Source of the DNA: Dyella halodurans
GTDB lineage: Bacteria > Pseudomonadota > Gammaproteobacteria > Xanthomonadales > Rhodanobacteraceae
Length of the DNA: 64,000 bases
Assembly (NCBI RefSeq): GCF_026283925.1
Contig: NZ_JAPDPF010000003.1
Coordinates: forward strand, 310,001-374,000
Reading direction: 5' to 3'
Positions 25,922-34,574 of this stretch are shown piece after piece (the stretch's first letter is position 1; every line of letters starts with the position of its first letter). The notes below the pieces were generated by a model. The model searched no databases. It was not told the DNA's origin and worked only from the letters and a program-made list of their open reading frames with translations. The position numbers were made by a program, and so were the translations under genes.

Positions 25922-27358
25922 TTAGCCCGGCGGCAACCTCACACTGAAGCGGGCGCCGTTGAGCTCCGGCGAGCGATCGACAATCAATTCGCCCTGATAG
26001 GCACGCACGATGTCCTGCACGATGGACAGGCCGATGCCATGGCCTTGCACGCGCTCATCGCCGCGCACGCCACGTTGCAGCACGCTCTCGATCTTGTCTT
26101 CGTCGATGCCCGGGCCGTCGTCCTCGACACTCAGCCACAGGCCAGGGCGCTGGCGACCCGCCACGGGGCGCATCTTCACCACCAGCAAGACCTGGTGACG
26201 GGCCCATTTGAACGCGTTCTCCAGCAGATTGCCCATCAGCTCGAGCAGATCGCCCTGCTCGCCGTAGAACGCTGCGTTGTCGTCGATATCGAATTCGCAC
26301 AACACGTTCTTCGCCGCATAGACCTTCTCGAGGCTTTGCACCAGGTCCTCAGCGTGGCCGGCGATCGGAATCGCGGTTGCCGCGAAGGTCTGCCGCCCCG
26401 ACGTCGCCGCGCGCGCCAGCTGGTAGGCCACCAGTTCGTCCATCTTGCGCACCTGGTCGAGCACCTGATTGCGCAGGCCCGACTCGTCGCTCACCGTTTC
26501 GAGCCCGGAGCGGATCACCGCCAACGGCGTCTTCAGGCTGTGCGCGAGATCGGACAAGGTATTGCGCGTGCGCACGCGCTGCTCGCGCTCGCTGTCGACG
26601 AAGGCGTTGATGCGCTCGGTCAGGCCCGTAAGCTCGGCAGGATACTGGTCACCCAGATGCTCGCTTTCGCCGCGCTCCACGCGCGACATCTCGCTGGCCA
26701 CCTTGCGCAAGGGCGTGAGGCTCCAGCGCAGCAGCAGCATCTGCAGCAGGATCAACATCACGCCCAGCGAGGCGAGCCAGAAAATCAGACTGCGACGAAA
26801 GACGGCATTGCGGCCTTCAAGCTGGTCCTCGGTCTGCGCCACCATGAAGGTGAGGTGCACGGACTTCTTCTCGGCGGTATCGAGGGCCACCCCGTAGGTG
26901 TAGTAGTACAGCCGCCCCATGCGCGTATCGATCGGGCCGTCAAACTGTCCTTCGCCCGGCGCCAGCGGCTTGAGGAAGCCAAAGTCGCGCCCGATGGCCG
27001 AAGGCGATTCCCACTTGAATCCGTTGTCGCCGATGGCGACGGCATACAGGCCCGAGCCTGGGCGCGAGAAGCTCGGGTCGGGGGGCGTATCGGGCAACAG
27101 CACCTTGCCGGAACGACCGACCTCGGTGCCCGCCAGATAGGCCACGACGAAGTTCTGCAGGCGGTCCTGCAGACCTTGTAGCGCGCTGTCGGCACTGGTG
27201 CGCGACAGCGTGAGTCCAACCACGCCAAGGAAGGCCGCCAGCACGAAGCTGGTGGCTAGCGCCGCTCGCGCCGCCAGTGAAAATGGGCGGCGCGGCGGTT
27301 GCGTATCACTCGTCGTCGGCTTCGCTGCGAGGGATGGCAAAGCGGTATCCGCGTCCAC
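25922..27358 (-). CDS. phoQ: PhoQ-type sensor histidine kinase
   Basis: An inner-membrane kinase of about 478 residues. It has a TM helix near 35-60, a periplasmic PhoQ-like sensor domain (about 60-215), a second TM ('LIFWLASLGVMLILLQMLLL'), HAMP, and a kinase core with H-box 'DLAHSLKTPLAVI', N-box 'MGNLLENAFKWA' and G-box 'DDGPGIDEDK' / 'GHGIGLSIVQ'. The start is uncertain: no ATG is available, and candidates are GTG 27358 or TTG 27340, both inside the end of phoP, giving an overlap of up to 53 bp. The acidic-patch sensor type suggests sensing of divalent cations or peptides (inference). Confidence 0.88.
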   Translation of the reverse strand: MDADTALPSLAAKPTTSDTQPPRRPFSLAARAALATSFVLAAFLGVVGLTLSRTSADSALQGLQDRLQNFVVAYLAGTEVGRSGKVLLPDTPPDPSFSRPGSGLYAVAIGDNGFKWESPSAIGRDFGFLKPLAPGEGQFDGPIDTRMGRLYYYTYGVALDTAEKKSVHLTFMVAQTEDQLEGRNAVFRRSLIFWLASLGVMLILLQMLLLRWSLTPLRKVASEMSRVERGESEHLGDQYPAELTGLTERINAFVDSEREQRVRTRNTLSDLAHSLKTPLAVIRSGLETVSDESGLRNQVLDQVRKMDELVAYQLARAATSGRQTFAATAIPIAGHAEDLVQSLEKVYAAKNVLCEFDIDDNAAFYGEQGDLLELMGNLLENAFKWARHQVLLVVKMRPVAGRQRPGLWLSVEDDGPGIDEDKIESVLQRGVRGDERVQGHGIGLSIVQDIVRAYQGELIVDRSPELNGARFSVRLPPG

Positions 27359-27998
27359 GTACCGTCTCGATGGGCTTGAGGTTGCCGTCCGGGTCCAGCT
27401 TGCGGCGCAGACGACCAATGAAGACTTCCAGCACGTTCGAGTCGCGGTCGAAATCCTGCTGATAGATGTGTTCGGTGAGGTCGGCCTTGGAGACCAGCTC
27501 GCCCGCATGCAGCATCAGGTATTCCAGCACCTTGTACTCGTAGCTGGTCAGGTCGACGACCTTGCCTTCCACGGTCACGGTCTGCGCGGTGGTATCGAGC
27601 TTGATCGGGCCGCAGGCCAGCACCGGCTTGGACCAGCCGCTGGCACGACGCACCAGCGCGTTGATGCGCGCCAGCAGTTCCTCGACGTGGAACGGCTTTA
27701 CCAGGTAGTCATCCGCGCCGTGCTTCAGGCCCTCGACCTTGTCCTGCCAGCCGCCACGGGCGGTGAGGATAAGGATGGGATAGCGCTGACCGGCCTCGCG
27801 CAGCGCCTTGATCAGGTCCATGCCCGACATCCGGGGCAGGCCCAGGTCGATGATGGCCAGGTCGAACGGCACCTCGCGACCGAGGTAGATACCTTCCTCG
27901 CCGTCCTGGGCCGCATCGACAGCAAAACCGTCGCGCTTCAGACGGGCGGCAAGCGTTTCGCGCAACGGCGCCTCGTCCTCAACCAAAAGGATGCGCAT
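27306..27998 (-). CDS. phoP: PhoP-type OmpR-family response regulator
   Basis: 230 residues. The receiver domain has the acidic pair near 'LVEDEAPLRE', the phospho-acceptor Asp in 'LAIIDLGLPRMSGMDLI', and the conserved Lys in 'LVKPFHVEEL'. The C-terminal winged helix is 'LTSYEYKVLEYLMLHAGELVSKADLTEHIY..DRDSNVLEVFIGRLRRKL'. It overlaps the PepSY gene by one base (TGATG) and the kinase at its 3' end, so all three form an operon. Confidence 0.94.
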   Translation of the reverse strand: MRILLVEDEAPLRETLAARLKRDGFAVDAAQDGEEGIYLGREVPFDLAIIDLGLPRMSGMDLIKALREAGQRYPILILTARGGWQDKVEGLKHGADDYLVKPFHVEELLARINALVRRASGWSKPVLACGPIKLDTTAQTVTVEGKVVDLTSYEYKVLEYLMLHAGELVSKADLTEHIYQQDFDRDSNVLEVFIGRLRRKLDPDGNLKPIETVRGRGYRFAIPRSEADDE

Positions 27999-28360
27999 CA
28001 GTGTTTCTCCTTGTTGCTATCACCGTCAGCGGACGGGTTCTTGGTCGAATCGTTGGAAGCCGGCCCCTTGCTGGCCTCCGTGGTAACGGTCACTACCCGC
28101 ACATGGCCGGTGGGCGTCAACACCTTCACCCGATGCTCGAATGAGCTTCGACCACGTCGAACGGTACTGGCCGACAGCACCTTGCCGCCAGTCTCCTGCT
28201 GCACCTGGACCACCGCCTGCTCCAGCGTCATGGCCGGCTCGACGGTCTGCGCAGCAAGCGCGCCACTTCCCGCCGACAGCGAGAGCAGCAACATCGAGCT
28301 ACACAGAATTGTTTTAATTTTGTTAAACAAACCCGGATAACCTGCGAGGACGAGAGGCAT
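27998..28360 (-). CDS. Small periplasmic PepSY-domain protein
   Basis: A 120-residue exported protein: signal peptide (about 1-37), one PepSY unit ('MTLEQAVVQVQQETGGKVLSAS' ... 'FEHRVKVLTPTGHVRVVTV') and a charged Ser/Asn/Lys tail. Single PepSY proteins are often encoded with PhoPQ-like systems in this group and may modulate the sensor from the periplasm. It overlaps phoP by one base. The promoter should lie in the 54 bp after dusA or further upstream. Confidence 0.82.
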   Translation of the reverse strand: MPLVLAGYPGLFNKIKTILCSSMLLLSLSAGSGALAAQTVEPAMTLEQAVVQVQQETGGKVLSASTVRRGRSSFEHRVKVLTPTGHVRVVTVTTEASKGPASNDSTKNPSADGDSNKEKH

Positions 28361-28414
28361 CTTCGTTCAGACTATGGAATCGGGGCTGAATACTGACCGG
28401 ACGGGCCTGCCACG

Positions 28415-29419
28415 TCACGCCGCCACCTGGGTTGGCGCCATCGCCTGGTCGATCAGCGCCCAGCCTGCACCCGGCAAATGAGCGCCCTCGCTGAGCCGGC
28501 GACGGAACCCCCGGGCACCCGGCTCACCCTGATACAAGCCCAATAAATGACGGCTGATGTGCTTGAGCGCCGTACCCCGGGCCAGCTCGGCCTCGATATA
28601 GGGACGCATGCGCAGCAGCACGTCCTCGCGCGCAGGCAGCGGTTCTCCATACAAGGCGGCCTCGACCAGGGCCAACACGTAGGGATCGTGATAGGCCGCA
28701 CGCCCCAGCATCACGCCATCGACCTGGGCCAGGTGCGCCTGCACCTCCTCTGCCGTAGTGATGCCGCCGTTGATGACCACGACCAGTTGCGGAAACTCGC
28801 GCTTGAGCCGATACACGCGCTGGTAGTCGAGCGGCGGAATCTCGCGGTTCTCCTTCGGGCTCAGGCCTTGCAGCCAGGCCTTGCGCGCGTGCACCACCAA
28901 CACCTCGACGCCGGCGCCGAGCATGGTTTCGGTAAAGTGCTGCAGATCGGCGTAGTCGTCCTGGTCGTCCACGCCGATGCGGCATTTCACCGTGACCGGT
29001 ACATCCACCGCATCACGCATCGCCCTCACGCAATCGCCGACCAGGGCCGGCTCGCGCATCAGGCACGCGCCGAAGCGACCCGACTGCACGCGATCGGACG
29101 GGCAGCCCACGTTGAGGTTGATCTCGTCATAACCCGCGTCCATGCCGTAGCGCGCCGCCACCGCCAGCTCCGTTGGATCGCTGCCGCCAAGCTGCAGCGC
29201 TACCGGATGCTCCTGCTGGCTATGCTCGAGCAGGCGCAGCTGCTTGCCGCGCACCAGCGCCGCACTCGTCACCATTTCGGTATACAAGCGCGCATGCGGC
29301 GACAACAGCCGATGGAAATAGCGGCAGTGGCGATCCGTCCAGTCCATCATCGGAGCGACGGTGAGGCGCCAGGCTTCGTTTTGAACGGAGCTGGCAGCGG
29401 GGATAGGGGCGGCAGACAT
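28415..29419 (-). CDS. dusA: tRNA-dihydrouridine(20/20a) synthase
   Basis: A 334-residue FMN enzyme reducing uridine in the D-loop of tRNA. Signatures are 'APMMDWTDRHCRYFHRLLS' (FMN site), 'LQLGGSDP', 'NLNVGCPSDRVQSGRFGACLM' with the catalytic Cys in 'GACLM', 'VKCRIGVDD', and 'INGGITTAEE'. The C-terminal helical domain includes 'KHISRHLLGLYQG', typical of DusA rather than DusB/C. The ATG at 29419 begins the family N-terminus; in-frame sequence further upstream is not coding. Confidence 0.94.
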   Translation of the reverse strand: MSAAPIPAASSVQNEAWRLTVAPMMDWTDRHCRYFHRLLSPHARLYTEMVTSAALVRGKQLRLLEHSQQEHPVALQLGGSDPTELAVAARYGMDAGYDEINLNVGCPSDRVQSGRFGACLMREPALVGDCVRAMRDAVDVPVTVKCRIGVDDQDDYADLQHFTETMLGAGVEVLVVHARKAWLQGLSPKENREIPPLDYQRVYRLKREFPQLVVVINGGITTAEEVQAHLAQVDGVMLGRAAYHDPYVLALVEAALYGEPLPAREDVLLRMRPYIEAELARGTALKHISRHLLGLYQGEPGARGFRRRLSEGAHLPGAGWALIDQAMAPTQVAA

Positions 29420-29782
29420 GGCCGCTATTGTACGTGCTGGCGCTGAAGCGCATGGCCGGCGCCGTGGAACCGCCCGCACCCCAGGCATAGCGATGCAGCT
29501 CGCGTCATGATGCCGCAGTGCCTTGCCTGGGCCTGGGCGGCCACGCTGCCGGATGTGCCGATGCGGCTGCAAAACCGCACGGGGCTTCGTTTTCGGCAAC
29601 ATGCGCTGCACGGACGGCCTGCCATGAACCGCCCGCCCGGCGATGGCATAATGGCGATCCTGGCTGCACCTGCGGCAGCACTCGTCAGGCGCAGCGGCTT
29701 CCGCCTTCCCCATACGAGTCCGGTTCCGGTCCCCGCCGGCGCCCTGCCCGCAGCTCCCCTCTACTCTGGACGGTAACCGGCA
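29420..29782. other. Intergenic region between dusA and fpr
   Basis: 363 bp between divergent genes. It is GC-rich, with a possible -10 (CATAAT, 29646-29651) on the plus strand toward fpr. I see no convincing small gene, RNA or repeat; short open frames here lack ribosome sites and family resemblance. Confidence 0.5.
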
Positions 29783-30559
29783 ATGGTGGCATTGGCGACG
29801 GAGCACGTGATCGACGTGCACCACTGGAACGACAGTCTTTTCAGCTTCCGCACCACGCGCGATCCGGGCTTTCGCTTCGACAGCGGGCAGTTCGTGATGA
29901 TCGGGCTCGAGGTCGACGGACGTCCGCTGATGCGCGCTTATTCGATTGCCAGTGCGAACTATGAGGAACACCTGGAGTTCTTCAGCATCAAGGTGCCGAA
30001 CGGGCCGCTGACCTCGCGCCTGCAGCACCTCCGGCCCGGGGATCCGCTCATCGTCAGCCGCAAGCCGACCGGCACCCTGGTGCTCAATGACCTCAAGCCG
30101 GGCAAGCACCTGTATCTGCTTGGCACGGGCACGGGCCTGGCGCCGTTCCTGAGCCTGGTGCGCGATCCGGAGACCTACGAGCGCTTCGACAAGATCGTGG
30201 TTGCCCATGGTGTGCGCAACATCAGCGACCTCGCCTATGCCGACTTCCTGCAGCATGAATTGCTGCAGCATGAATACCTGGGTGAGCTGGCTCGCGAGAA
30301 GCTCATCTACTACCCCACGGTGACGCGCGAAGCGTTCCGCAATCAGGGCCGCATCACCGACGCCATTGTCGACGGCGCCATGAGCAAGGCCATCGGCCTG
30401 CCCCCGCTCGATCCAGCCACGGATCGCGTGATGCTTTGCGGCAGTCCTGCCATGCTGGACGATACCTGCGCCTTGCTGGACAGCCGCGGCTTCGCGATTT
30501 CGCCGCGTACCCGCGAACCTGGCGACTATGTGATCGAGCGCGCGTTCGTCGAGAAGTAA
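29783..30559 (+). CDS. fpr: Ferredoxin-NADP+ reductase
   Basis: A 258-residue bacterial-type FNR. The FAD motif is 'RPLMRAYSIASANYEEHLEFF', with the pyrophosphate loop 'IKVPNGPLTSRLQHL'. NADP binding is through 'LLGTGTGLAPFLSLVRDP' and 'MLCGSPAMLDD', and the C-terminus ends 'YVIERAFVEK', as in Pseudomonas/Azotobacter Fpr. It supplies or drains electrons from ferredoxin or flavodoxin, often in oxidative-stress defence. Divergent from dusA. Confidence 0.93.
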   Translation: MVALATEHVIDVHHWNDSLFSFRTTRDPGFRFDSGQFVMIGLEVDGRPLMRAYSIASANYEEHLEFFSIKVPNGPLTSRLQHLRPGDPLIVSRKPTGTLVLNDLKPGKHLYLLGTGTGLAPFLSLVRDPETYERFDKIVVAHGVRNISDLAYADFLQHELLQHEYLGELAREKLIYYPTVTREAFRNQGRITDAIVDGAMSKAIGLPPLDPATDRVMLCGSPAMLDDTCALLDSRGFAISPRTREPGDYVIERAFVEK

Positions 30560-30596
30560 GCGACGTCGCGGCAAGCACCCGAGAGAGGGAGTCACC

Positions 30597-31082
30597 ATGC
30601 TGGAGATTGCGCTCTACGTACTGGCCGCGGTGCTGATGGTGGGTGGACTGGTCGGCAATATCCTGCCGGCGCTTCCAGGCATCCCGATGATCTTTGGCGG
30701 CATCTGGCTGGCCGCAGCGGTGAATCAATACCAGCACGTCGGCCTGTGGTGGCTGGTGGTCATCGGCGTGCTTGGCACCGTGGGTGTCATCGTCGACTTC
30801 GTTGCCGCCACCCTGGGCGCCAAGCGCATCGGGGCGAGCCCGCTGGCCTTGTCGGGGGCGGGCCTGGGCACCCTGATCGGCATGTTTCTCGGCATACCGG
30901 GCCTGCTTCTCGGGCCATTCGTGGGCGCGCTGCTGGGTGAACTTGCCTCGGGTACCAGCGTGCTGCGCTCGGCCCATGTAGGCGCGGCCACCTGGATGGG
31001 GCTGCTGTTCGGCACCCTGATCAAGCTGGTGATCTCGTTCGTCATGATCGGCCTGTTCGCCTTCGCCATGCTTATCGGCTGA
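30597..31082 (+). CDS. DUF456-family membrane protein
   Basis: 161 residues, almost entirely hydrophobic with four or five helices. The first includes 'VGGLVGNILPALPGIPMIFGG', and a glycine-rich duplication-like part, 'LGTLIGMFLGIPGLLLGPFVGALLGEL', is the hallmark of DUF456. GAGAGGGAG precedes the ATG. It is 37 bp after fpr, so probably in the same transcript. Function unknown. Confidence 0.85.
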   Translation: MLEIALYVLAAVLMVGGLVGNILPALPGIPMIFGGIWLAAAVNQYQHVGLWWLVVIGVLGTVGVIVDFVAATLGAKRIGASPLALSGAGLGTLIGMFLGIPGLLLGPFVGALLGELASGTSVLRSAHVGAATWMGLLFGTLIKLVISFVMIGLFAFAMLIG

Positions 31083-31175
31083 GCGCCGGGTCGGGGCGGC
31101 CCCGAGACCTTCGGCACATGGCGCCCGTCGCGGCCGCCCTTATAGGCTCCGGGTACCACGACTTTGGGGAACAAC

Positions 31176-32948
31176 ATGTCCAAACGCCTCGCCCTTGCCA
31201 TGGCGGTCTCGCTGATGGCCGTCGGATCGGTTCACGCCGAAGCCAAGGCACCTACCTGGATCGAGCGCAGCAACACCGACTCCAAGGTGATGCTCGACGT
31301 GCTCGCCAGGTTCAGCCCGGAATTCGCCTCGCAGATCGGCCTGCCCGAGTACGACGCCAAGGTCGCCGACCTCAAGCCCGATGTCGATGCGCGCTCCCGC
31401 GCGGCACTGGTCGAGGCGAAGGCCAAGCTTGAGAAGATGCTGGCTGCCGAGAAGGACACCAATGTGAAGCAGGATCTGCAGATCCTGATCAAGGCGGCCG
31501 ACCAGCAGATCGAAGGCATCGACCTCAATCACAAATACATGCTGCCCTACCAGGACGTGGGCCAGCTGATCTTCGGTGGCGAATTCGCGCTGCTGAAGGA
31601 CGATGTCGCCGCCAAGCGCCGTCCCGCCGCGCTCAAGCGACTTCAGTGCTATGTAGGCAAGGCACCCGGCTGCACGCCGATCACCGAGCTGGCCAAGGCG
31701 CAGACCCAGGCACGCCTGGGCGAGAAAGACCTGATCGGCCCGTACAAGGGCGAAGTGGAGCAGAAGCTCGCCAATACGCAGCGCTACGCGCAAGGCATCC
31801 GCCAGCTGTTCGCCAAGTACAAGCTGGACGATGCCGAAGGCAAGGCCGCGCTCGATGCCATGGACAGTCAGCTGAAGGACTACGACAGCTGGGTACGTGC
31901 CACCATCGTGCCGCGTGCACGCGCCGACTTCCGCCTGCCCGAGCCGCTGTATGCGTACAACCTCAAGCAGGTTGGCGTCGACATTCCGCCGGAAGAGCTG
32001 ATCAAGCAGGCGCAGCTGGAATTCGTCGAACTGCGCTCGATGATGCAGATGATGGCGCCGGTGGTGGCCAAGGCCGAAGGCATCGACGCCACCGACTACC
32101 GTGATGTGCTGAAGGCGCTCAAGCAGCAGCAGCTGGGCAAGGACGACGTGGTGCCGTGGTACCACGAGACCATCGGCAAGATCGAGGACACCATCCGCCG
32201 CGAGCACATCATCACCCTGCCGCAGCGCAAGATGCAGATGCGCCTCGCCTCCGAGGCGGAAACCGCCGCGGTGCCGGCACCGCATATGGACCCGCCGCCC
32301 TTCATCAACAACCACGGCGAGCAGGGCACCTTCGTCCTGACCATGGGCAACCCCTCGTCGAACGGCGACAAGTCGCAGTCGTACGACGACTTCACCTATA
32401 AGGCTGCCGCCTGGACGCTGACCTCGCACGAAGGCCGCCCGGGGCATGAGCTGCAGTTTGCCGCCATGGTCGAGCGCGGCGTGTCGCTGGCGCGCAGCTT
32501 GTTCGCCTTCAACAGCGTCAACGTGGAAGGCTGGGCGCTGTACGCGGAGTCGGAGATGCTGCCGTATGAACCGCCGGCAGGCCAGTTCGTCGCCTTGCAG
32601 GCTCGCCTGCAGCGCGCGGCCCGCGCATTCCTCGATCCGATGCTCAACCTCGGCCTGATCAGCAAGGAGCGCGCGCACGATGTACTGCGCTACGACGTCG
32701 GCCTGTCGGAAGCCATGACCCAGCAGGAGCTGGATCGCTACACCTTCAACAGCCCGGGCCAGGCCACGGCGTATTTCTACGGCTATATGCGCCTGCAGCA
32801 GACGCGCCTGGAAACGGAACTGGCCTTGGGCAAGGACTTCAATCGCCAAGCCTTCAACGACTTCGTGATCGGCCAGGGCCTGCTGCCGCCGGAGCAGCTG
32901 GCCGAGGCCGTGCGCACGCAGTTCATCCCGTCGCAAAAGAAGAAATGA
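31176..32948 (+). CDS. Exported DUF885-family protein (putative metallopeptidase)
   Basis: A 590-residue protein with a signal peptide (MSKRLALAMA..., cleavage near VHAEA). The large alpha-helical body is typical of DUF885, with 'LTSHEGRPGHELQFAAM' carrying the conserved H-E and second His, and 'VEGWALYAESEMLPY' carrying the downstream Glu, an arrangement like thermolysin-type zinc sites. The ATG at 31176 follows GGGGA; a TTG four codons upstream is not needed. The family is widely predicted to be peptidases, but substrates are unknown. It ends at terminators near 32.96-33.02 kb. Confidence 0.85.
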   Translation: MSKRLALAMAVSLMAVGSVHAEAKAPTWIERSNTDSKVMLDVLARFSPEFASQIGLPEYDAKVADLKPDVDARSRAALVEAKAKLEKMLAAEKDTNVKQDLQILIKAADQQIEGIDLNHKYMLPYQDVGQLIFGGEFALLKDDVAAKRRPAALKRLQCYVGKAPGCTPITELAKAQTQARLGEKDLIGPYKGEVEQKLANTQRYAQGIRQLFAKYKLDDAEGKAALDAMDSQLKDYDSWVRATIVPRARADFRLPEPLYAYNLKQVGVDIPPEELIKQAQLEFVELRSMMQMMAPVVAKAEGIDATDYRDVLKALKQQQLGKDDVVPWYHETIGKIEDTIRREHIITLPQRKMQMRLASEAETAAVPAPHMDPPPFINNHGEQGTFVLTMGNPSSNGDKSQSYDDFTYKAAAWTLTSHEGRPGHELQFAAMVERGVSLARSLFAFNSVNVEGWALYAESEMLPYEPPAGQFVALQARLQRAARAFLDPMLNLGLISKERAHDVLRYDVGLSEAMTQQELDRYTFNSPGQATAYFYGYMRLQQTRLETELALGKDFNRQAFNDFVIGQGLLPPEQLAEAVRTQFIPSQKKK

Positions 32949-32957
32949 TCCAGCCAC

Positions 32958-32979
32958 GCGGGGACGTCACCGTCCCCGC
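32958..32979. terminator. Hairpin between convergent DUF885 and TfoX-like genes
   Basis: GCGGGGACG-TCAC-CGTCCCCGC, a perfect 9-bp stem immediately after the DUF885 stop codon and upstream of a second, T-tailed hairpin. Confidence 0.6.
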
Positions 32980-32985
32980 CGCAGG

Positions 32986-33357
32986 TCAGGGCCGCGTCTT
33001 CGGGCGCGGCCCTTTCTTTTGCGCCTTCGCGATCGCCTGCGCACTGCGCTCAAGCCACCGGGCCAACTGCGCCGTGTCGGCGCACAACGATGGCGGCAGC
33101 ACGATGTATTGACGGCTCGGCGGCAGGCCGGGCCGGGCCTCGAAGCGCCTGGCACCTTCACGCGCCAGCAGCTCAGCCTGATCGTCTGCAGCCAGCTTCA
33201 GCGCCAGTCCCTGCGTCGACAACCATGCGCACGGCTTCTCGCCGAAATACGCCATCAGGCCGCCGAACATGGGGTGGAAACGCAGCTCATGCGGCCGCCC
33301 CAGGTGGGTGGCCGCATCTTCGAGGTCACGCCGTAGCGCGTCGAGCGCAAGGCTCAT
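32986..33357 (-). CDS. TfoX/Sxy N-terminal-domain protein
   Basis: A 123-residue protein with one TfoX-N fold: 'RFHPMFGGLMAYFGEKPCAWLSTQGLALKL' and 'GLPPSRQYIVLPPSL'. It lacks the C-terminal helix-hairpin domain of full-length competence regulators, so it is a stand-alone TfoX-N protein of unknown function. The ATG overlaps the stop of the hemolysin-III gene (ATGA), showing coupling. The Lys/Pro/Arg C-terminus is encoded by a convergent terminator. Confidence 0.85.
   Translation of the reverse strand: MSLALDALRRDLEDAATHLGRPHELRFHPMFGGLMAYFGEKPCAWLSTQGLALKLAADDQAELLAREGARRFEARPGLPPSRQYIVLPPSLCADTAQLARWLERSAQAIAKAQKKGPRPKTRP
32989..33020 (+). terminator. T-tailed terminator lying inside the tfoX-like 3' end
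   Basis: GGGCCGCG-N8-CGCGGCCC followed by TTTCTTTT on the plus strand. It would terminate the DUF885 transcript. On the minus strand the same DNA encodes the last, basic residues (QKKGPRPKTRP) of the TfoX-like protein. Confidence 0.75.
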
Positions 33358-34022
33358 GCCGGTGCGTCGGGTATCACGTAGAGCAATACGGCCAGGTAAT
33401 GCAGCACGCTGCCGGCGAGCACGAAGAAGTGCCACACCGAATGGTGGTACGGCAGCTTGCGCCAGAGATAGAACGGCACGCCCAGCGTATAGGTCACGCC
33501 GCCGGCGATCAGCAGCACCATGCCACCGAACTGCAGGTGTTCGCTCAGAGGCTTGAACGCAATCAGCCCGACCCAGCCCATCGCCACATACATCAGCACG
33601 GCAAGGCGGCGATAACGTTTGAGTAAGCCCAGCTCCAGCGCGCTACCCATCAGCGCCAACGCCCAGATCGTGCAGAACAATCCCCAACCCCAGGCGCCCG
33701 GCAACGCGATCAGGGTGAACGGCGTATAGGTACCGGCAATCAGCAGGAAAATCGCGATATGGTCAAACGTGCGCAGCACCCGTTTGGCCAGCACACCGGG
33801 AATCGAGTGATAGAGCGTCGATGCGGTGTAACAAAGAATCAGGGTCGTACCAAATACCGCGCTGGCAACGACCGCGCGCACATCGCCATAAAGCGCGGAG
33901 AACGCCACCAGAGTAGCCAGGCCGGCGATGCTGAGCAGGATGCCAATGCCGTGGATGACGCTACTGGCGAGTTCATCGCCATAGGCATAACGGGGGAGCG
34001 CCGTGCCGGGGTGGGCGGACAT
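33354..34022 (-). CDS. trhA: Hemolysin III / TrhA (PAQR family) membrane protein
   Basis: A 222-residue seven-helix membrane protein of the YqfA/hemolysin-III branch of the PAQR family. The start 'YGDELASSVIHGIGILLSIAGLATLV' has the conserved Glu-His pair; 'CYTASTLYHSIPG..KRVLRTFDHIAIFLLIAGTYTPF' carries the Ser/His/Asp metal-site residues, and the C-terminal 'LPYHHSVWHFFVLAGSVLHYLAVL' completes the site. E. coli homologues influence membrane lipid homeostasis. It is co-translated with the TfoX-like gene. Confidence 0.92.
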   Translation of the reverse strand: MSAHPGTALPRYAYGDELASSVIHGIGILLSIAGLATLVAFSALYGDVRAVVASAVFGTTLILCYTASTLYHSIPGVLAKRVLRTFDHIAIFLLIAGTYTPFTLIALPGAWGWGLFCTIWALALMGSALELGLLKRYRRLAVLMYVAMGWVGLIAFKPLSEHLQFGGMVLLIAGGVTYTLGVPFYLWRKLPYHHSVWHFFVLAGSVLHYLAVLLYVIPDAPA

Positions 34023-34139
34023 GGTGGGGATTCCTTGTCATTCGAAACGTACGGGGTCGTACGTACCCGCCACCTTAGCCATCTGCGGATCGAATGCAAA
34101 GCCTGGCGCAGCGCACAAAACGCCACACCAGGCTCTCAG

Positions 34140-34574
34140 TCATTCGAGAATGAACGCGCCAAATGCCACGCCCAGGTCCCAGCCCTTGCCCGTACCGCTG
34201 AGCGCCAGCGAGACATTGCCCTTGGTCATCACGCGCGCACCGGCGGATTTCGACGCCCCGGCGTGAACCCCTGCATCGGCGTAATGCCCCTTGATCTCGC
34301 TGATGCTGGTTATGCCCGAGAATTTGCCGATGCCGTGGTCAATTTCGTTCTTTCCAAACGTGATGCCACCGCCCTTCACCCGGATATGCACGCCCATGCT
34401 TTGGCCGTTGTTGCAATGGACCGTGCCGCTGCCAGTAGCCGTCTGATAGAACACCGACCAGCCGGACAGGTGGAAATCCATCTTGCATTCGATGTCTCCC
34501 GCGTGGGCCGAGGCCGAGGCCATCCAACAGGTCAGGACCAGCGCCAGCGCACCCAGACTCTTTCGCATTTTCAT
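34140..34574 (-). CDS. Exported protein of unknown function
   Basis: 144 residues: signal peptide (1-24, ending SAHAG) and a small mature domain rich in Gly and beta-prone residues, with two cysteines ('IECKMDF' and 'TVHCNNGQSM') that could form one disulfide. The C-terminal 'GWDLGVAFGAFILE' resembles the ends of glycine-rich secreted proteins such as DUF992 members, but I cannot place it in a family. GGGAGAG precedes the ATG at 34574. Monocistronic. Confidence 0.7.
   Translation of the reverse strand: MKMRKSLGALALVLTCWMASASAHAGDIECKMDFHLSGWSVFYQTATGSGTVHCNNGQSMGVHIRVKGGGITFGKNEIDHGIGKFSGITSISEIKGHYADAGVHAGASKSAGARVMTKGNVSLALSGTGKGWDLGVAFGAFILE

Noticed and set aside
29420-30598. In-frame N-terminal extension of dusA of nearly 400 codons
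   Set aside because: It overlaps fpr entirely in antisense and has no resemblance to a protein; DusA has a normal length from 29419.
31140-32957. Long minus-strand frame opposite the DUF885 gene
   Set aside because: Antisense shadow; composition rich in Arg/His/Leu without any motif.
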